Source of the DNA: an uncultured Sphingosinicella sp.
GTDB lineage: Bacteria > Pseudomonadota > Alphaproteobacteria > Sphingomonadales > Sphingomonadaceae
Length of the DNA: 48,581 bases
Assembly (NCBI RefSeq): GCF_902806315.1
Contig: NZ_CADCWD010000069.1
Location: 1 to 48,581, forward strand
Direction of reading: 5' to 3'
The position numbers and the translations under genes are program-made. The notes under the pieces are model-generated. The model worked only from the letters and a program-made list of their open reading frames with translations, was not told the origin of the DNA and made no database searches. This document shows positions 46,621-48,581 of this stretch, piece by piece (within the stretch, counting starts at the first letter, position 1; every line of letters starts with the position of its first letter).

Positions 46621-47610
46621 TCAGTGCCTCGCGAGCGCAGCGGCGAGGCGAAGCGCACGGCTCGGCTCGCCGAACTTCACGAGCCGCGCCACTGTGCGCC
46701 ACAGGCCCTCTTTGGTCCCGCCGAAGCGGACGTGATCGAGCAGGAGCTCGAATCCGGGCCCGCGCAGGCCGCTTGGAGAATAAAGGATGCCGCGCGCCAC
46801 CCGCTGCCGCACCGCTTCGCCCAGCTCCTTCCGGGCGAACAGCGATTCGAGCTGGTCTACGGGCGGCAGCCGCTCCAGGCCCGCGGTGGGGTCAGGCCGG
46901 CCAGCCAGGCGCTCGCGGTGCGCCGCATAAGCGATCGCGCTGCCGTAAATCTGCTCGGTGATGTGCCGCTCGCTGATCTGCCCGGCGCTGTGGCGGTAAA
47001 GGACGAGCCGTTCGGGGATGCTGCAGATATGCGTGCGCTCCGACAGGCGCAGCCAGAGGTCGTAATCCTCGCAATGCCGGAAGGCGGCGCGGTAGCCGCC
47101 AACCTCGAGCACCGGATCGCGCCGCATCATCACCGAGGTGTGGCAAAGGAGGGTCTGCTTTTCGGCCACATCGAGCAGCGACTCGTGGCTGGTCGGCGGA
47201 TCGGGGAAGACGCCGTGCCAGGGGCTCCCGTCCTCGACGATGTCGCGCGACCAGGTGCCGACGACTCCATGGTCCGGATTCGCTTCGAGGAAGGCGACCT
47301 GCCGCTCGAATCGCTCGGGCAGCGATATGTCGTCGCCGTCCATGCGCGCGATCAGCGGCGCCCGCGCTTCGCGGATCAGGCGGTTGAGGCTCGCTATCAG
47401 TCCGCGATTCTCCTGACGGATGATGCGGATTCGCGGGTCGCGCGCGGCGTGGCGATCCAGCATGGTGCTGCTGCCGTCGCTCGATCCATCGTCGACGATC
47501 AGGAACTCGAAGTCGGAGAAGCTTTGCGAGAGGATGCTCTCCACCGCCTGATCGAGGAATGCGGCGTTGTTGTAGACGCTCATCGCAACGCTGATCGCCG
47601 GCACGCCCAT
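46621..47610 (-). CDS. family 2 glycosyltransferase
   Basis: A 329-residue GT-A fold enzyme. VAMSVYNNAAFLDQAVESIL is the N-terminal motif, LIVDDGSSDGS the nucleotide site, IARMDGDD the metal-binding DxD and HCEDYDLWLRL the C-terminal catalytic motif. It transfers sugars to a polysaccharide or lipid intermediate. First gene of the pair with the flippase. Confidence 0.92.
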   Translation of the reverse strand: MGVPAISVAMSVYNNAAFLDQAVESILSQSFSDFEFLIVDDGSSDGSSTMLDRHAARDPRIRIIRQENRGLIASLNRLIREARAPLIARMDGDDISLPERFERQVAFLEANPDHGVVGTWSRDIVEDGSPWHGVFPDPPTSHESLLDVAEKQTLLCHTSVMMRRDPVLEVGGYRAAFRHCEDYDLWLRLSERTHICSIPERLVLYRHSAGQISERHITEQIYGSAIAYAAHRERLAGRPDPTAGLERLPPVDQLESLFARKELGEAVRQRVARGILYSPSGLRGPGFELLLDHVRFGGTKEGLWRTVARLVKFGEPSRALRLAAALARH

Positions 47611-47869
47611 TGAGTCCGCAACTCTTCCCTGAATCCAGCGCCGCAGTGACAGCTCGAACGCCTAGTGCGCACATAGGCTTAGGCGGTGAAAAAGCCATTA
47701 CCCAAGAGGCCTCGGCTAAGCCACTGGGGCGGCGGGCAACTTTCTCGAGCAAGGGGCTTGCGGCCGGGAAAAGCGGGGCTATATCAGCCCTCGAAGGCAG
47801 CGGCCGGGCGGTTCTTCCGCCCATCGGCCAGCACCTTCGATCTTTGAAATTTGAGAGTTCAAAAGGCCA

Positions 47870-48121
47870 TTGACGGCTGGCTTCGGCCCGCCCATATGGC
47901 CGCCTCCGACGCGTCGGACGGGGTATCCCGAACGGCGCGAAGGCGAAGACTTTTCACAAGAAAGTCCTTCGGAATGAAGCACTTGACGGGCGTTTTCAAC
48001 GTTCCTATCTAGGGCTTCTGGCGACGGAAAAGGCCATCGGCCGCTTCCAACGTCTTCCGAAAGCTTCTTCAAAAAGTTTTCGAAAAAAGCTGTTGACGGT
48101 CGCTAACCTCGATCATATATG
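47870..48121 (+). promoter_or_regulatory. three tandem promoters of the rRNA operon
   Basis: Three TTGACG hexamers with 17-base spacers: TTGACG/CATATG (47870-47898), TTGACG/TATCTA (47983-48011) and TTGACG/TATATG (48093-48121). They repeat at 113 and 110 bases. AT-rich UP-like stretches precede the second and third. The region 47611-47869 shows only a short inverted repeat (CGCCTA with TAGGCG, 47659-47685) and no gene. Confidence 0.7.
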
Positions 48122-48218
48122 GCTTTCACCGACGAGGACGCGGCCTTCTGGTCTGCCTCGTTTGCGCTTCACCGATCGGACAATCCGGTGCCCCGGTAAA
48201 ACGGGGAAGGTGAAACGC

Positions 48219-48232
48219 GGCTCTTTGACATT
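48219..48232 (+). promoter_or_regulatory. boxA-like antitermination site
   Basis: GGCTCTTTGACATT resembles the boxA sequence of rRNA leaders (TGCTCTTTAACA), which binds NusB/NusE. It lies between the promoters and the 16S gene. Confidence 0.6.
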
Positions 48233-48428
48233 GTTGGTTTAGATGAAGGGACATGTGGGCGGCGGCTCCGGTCAGCGATATCCTCTGGGTGTCGTTCGAT
48301 CGGTTAAAGCTAAGCCGTTCTTATGTCCTCTTACATATCCACAGTAATATGTATTTGTGCAGGAACGGCTCCCAGAGATGCCGGCCTTGCTCGCATCGGG
48401 TTCTCCCGGGCGGCGATGGTCGGTCATA

Positions 48429-48581
48429 AACTTGAGAGTTTGATTCTGGCTCAGAACGAACGCTGGCGGCATGCCTAACACATGCAAGTCGAACGAGACC
48501 TTCGGGTCTAGTGGCGCACGGGTGCGTAACGCGTGGGAATCTGCCCTTGGGTTCGGAATAACAGTTGGAAACGACTGCTAA
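48429..48581 (+). rRNA. rrs: 16S ribosomal RNA, 5' end (partial)
   Basis: The 5' end AACTTGAGAGTTTGATTCTG followed by GAACGCTGGCGGCATGCC and the first variable loop GAGACCTTCGGGTC match an alphaproteobacterial, sphingomonad-like 16S. It continues beyond the window. A T in place of C within the start helix gives a variant of the usual GATCMTGG priming site. Confidence 0.97.

Noticed and set aside
47611-48428. A tRNA or small protein gene in the gap before the 16S
   Set aside because: No cloverleaf or plausible coding frame is visible; the region has promoter-like and boxA-like signals instead.

Overview
The window looks like a piece of chromosome from a free-living alphaproteobacterium of the order Sphingomonadales. 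The DNA is GC-rich, genes are tightly packed, and many start codons overlap the preceding stop. A PEP-CTERM protein of the PEPxxWAMM type, DUF4167, GapR (DUF2312), an alphaproteobacterial short L36 and the 5' end of a sphingomonad-like 16S rRNA at the right edge all point the same way. I see no insertion sequence, prophage, CRISPR array or tRNA. Most of the content is conserved core genome.

Layout, left to right. 1-2.1 kb: a possible tail of an upstream gene, a YjhX-family small protein, a NYN plus OST-HTH protein and a small lipoprotein. 2.1-8.9 kb: a thioredoxin-reductase-like flavoprotein, glnD (PII uridylyltransferase), the purine pair purE-purK, a small diguanylate cyclase and gpmA. 8.9-12.9 kb: a cytosolic-type M14 carboxypeptidase and a DUF4136 lipoprotein coupled to gpmA, then galE and a TPR/aspartyl-asparaginyl beta-hydroxylase protein. 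12.9-17.9 kb: rpmJ, a HAD phosphatase, a histidine phosphatase, an NAD(P)H-hydrate dehydratase, the PEP-CTERM protein and pyk.

17.9-25.7 kb is the best conserved block: gapR, yebC, ruvC-ruvA-ruvB (Holliday junction processing), then ybgC-tolQ-tolR-tolA-tolB-pal (the Tol-Pal envelope machine). 25.7-32.2 kb: an S1/P1 nuclease and an isoaspartyl peptidase, an SPFH membrane protein with an Arc-type DNA-binding protein under a near-consensus promoter with an operator-like palindrome, a SRAP (YedK-like) protein, ispG (isoprenoid synthesis), and a coupled DMT exporter, SMR exporter and TfoX-like trio. 32.2-39.7 kb: a lipoprotein amidase and an M61 peptidase, ppa, then the translation genes hisS-prfA-prmC. 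39.7-44 kb: a structured leader, a DUF4167 protein with a pure (CAG)20 tract, and two adjacent DUF4139 proteins separated by a REP-like element. 44-48.6 kb: a YciA-type thioesterase overlapping a small membrane protein, a CBS-pair protein, a polysaccharide flippase with a family 2 glycosyltransferase, and an rRNA leader with three tandem promoter-like elements before the 16S gene.

No single locus is clearly a new defence or biosynthetic system. The items I would follow up first are the operator-controlled SPFH-Arc pair (with a related motif upstream of the flavoprotein), the DUF4139 tandem with its TonB-receptor-like segment, the (CAG)20 DUF4167 gene with its leader, and the 86-88 bp palindromic elements that abut start codons.
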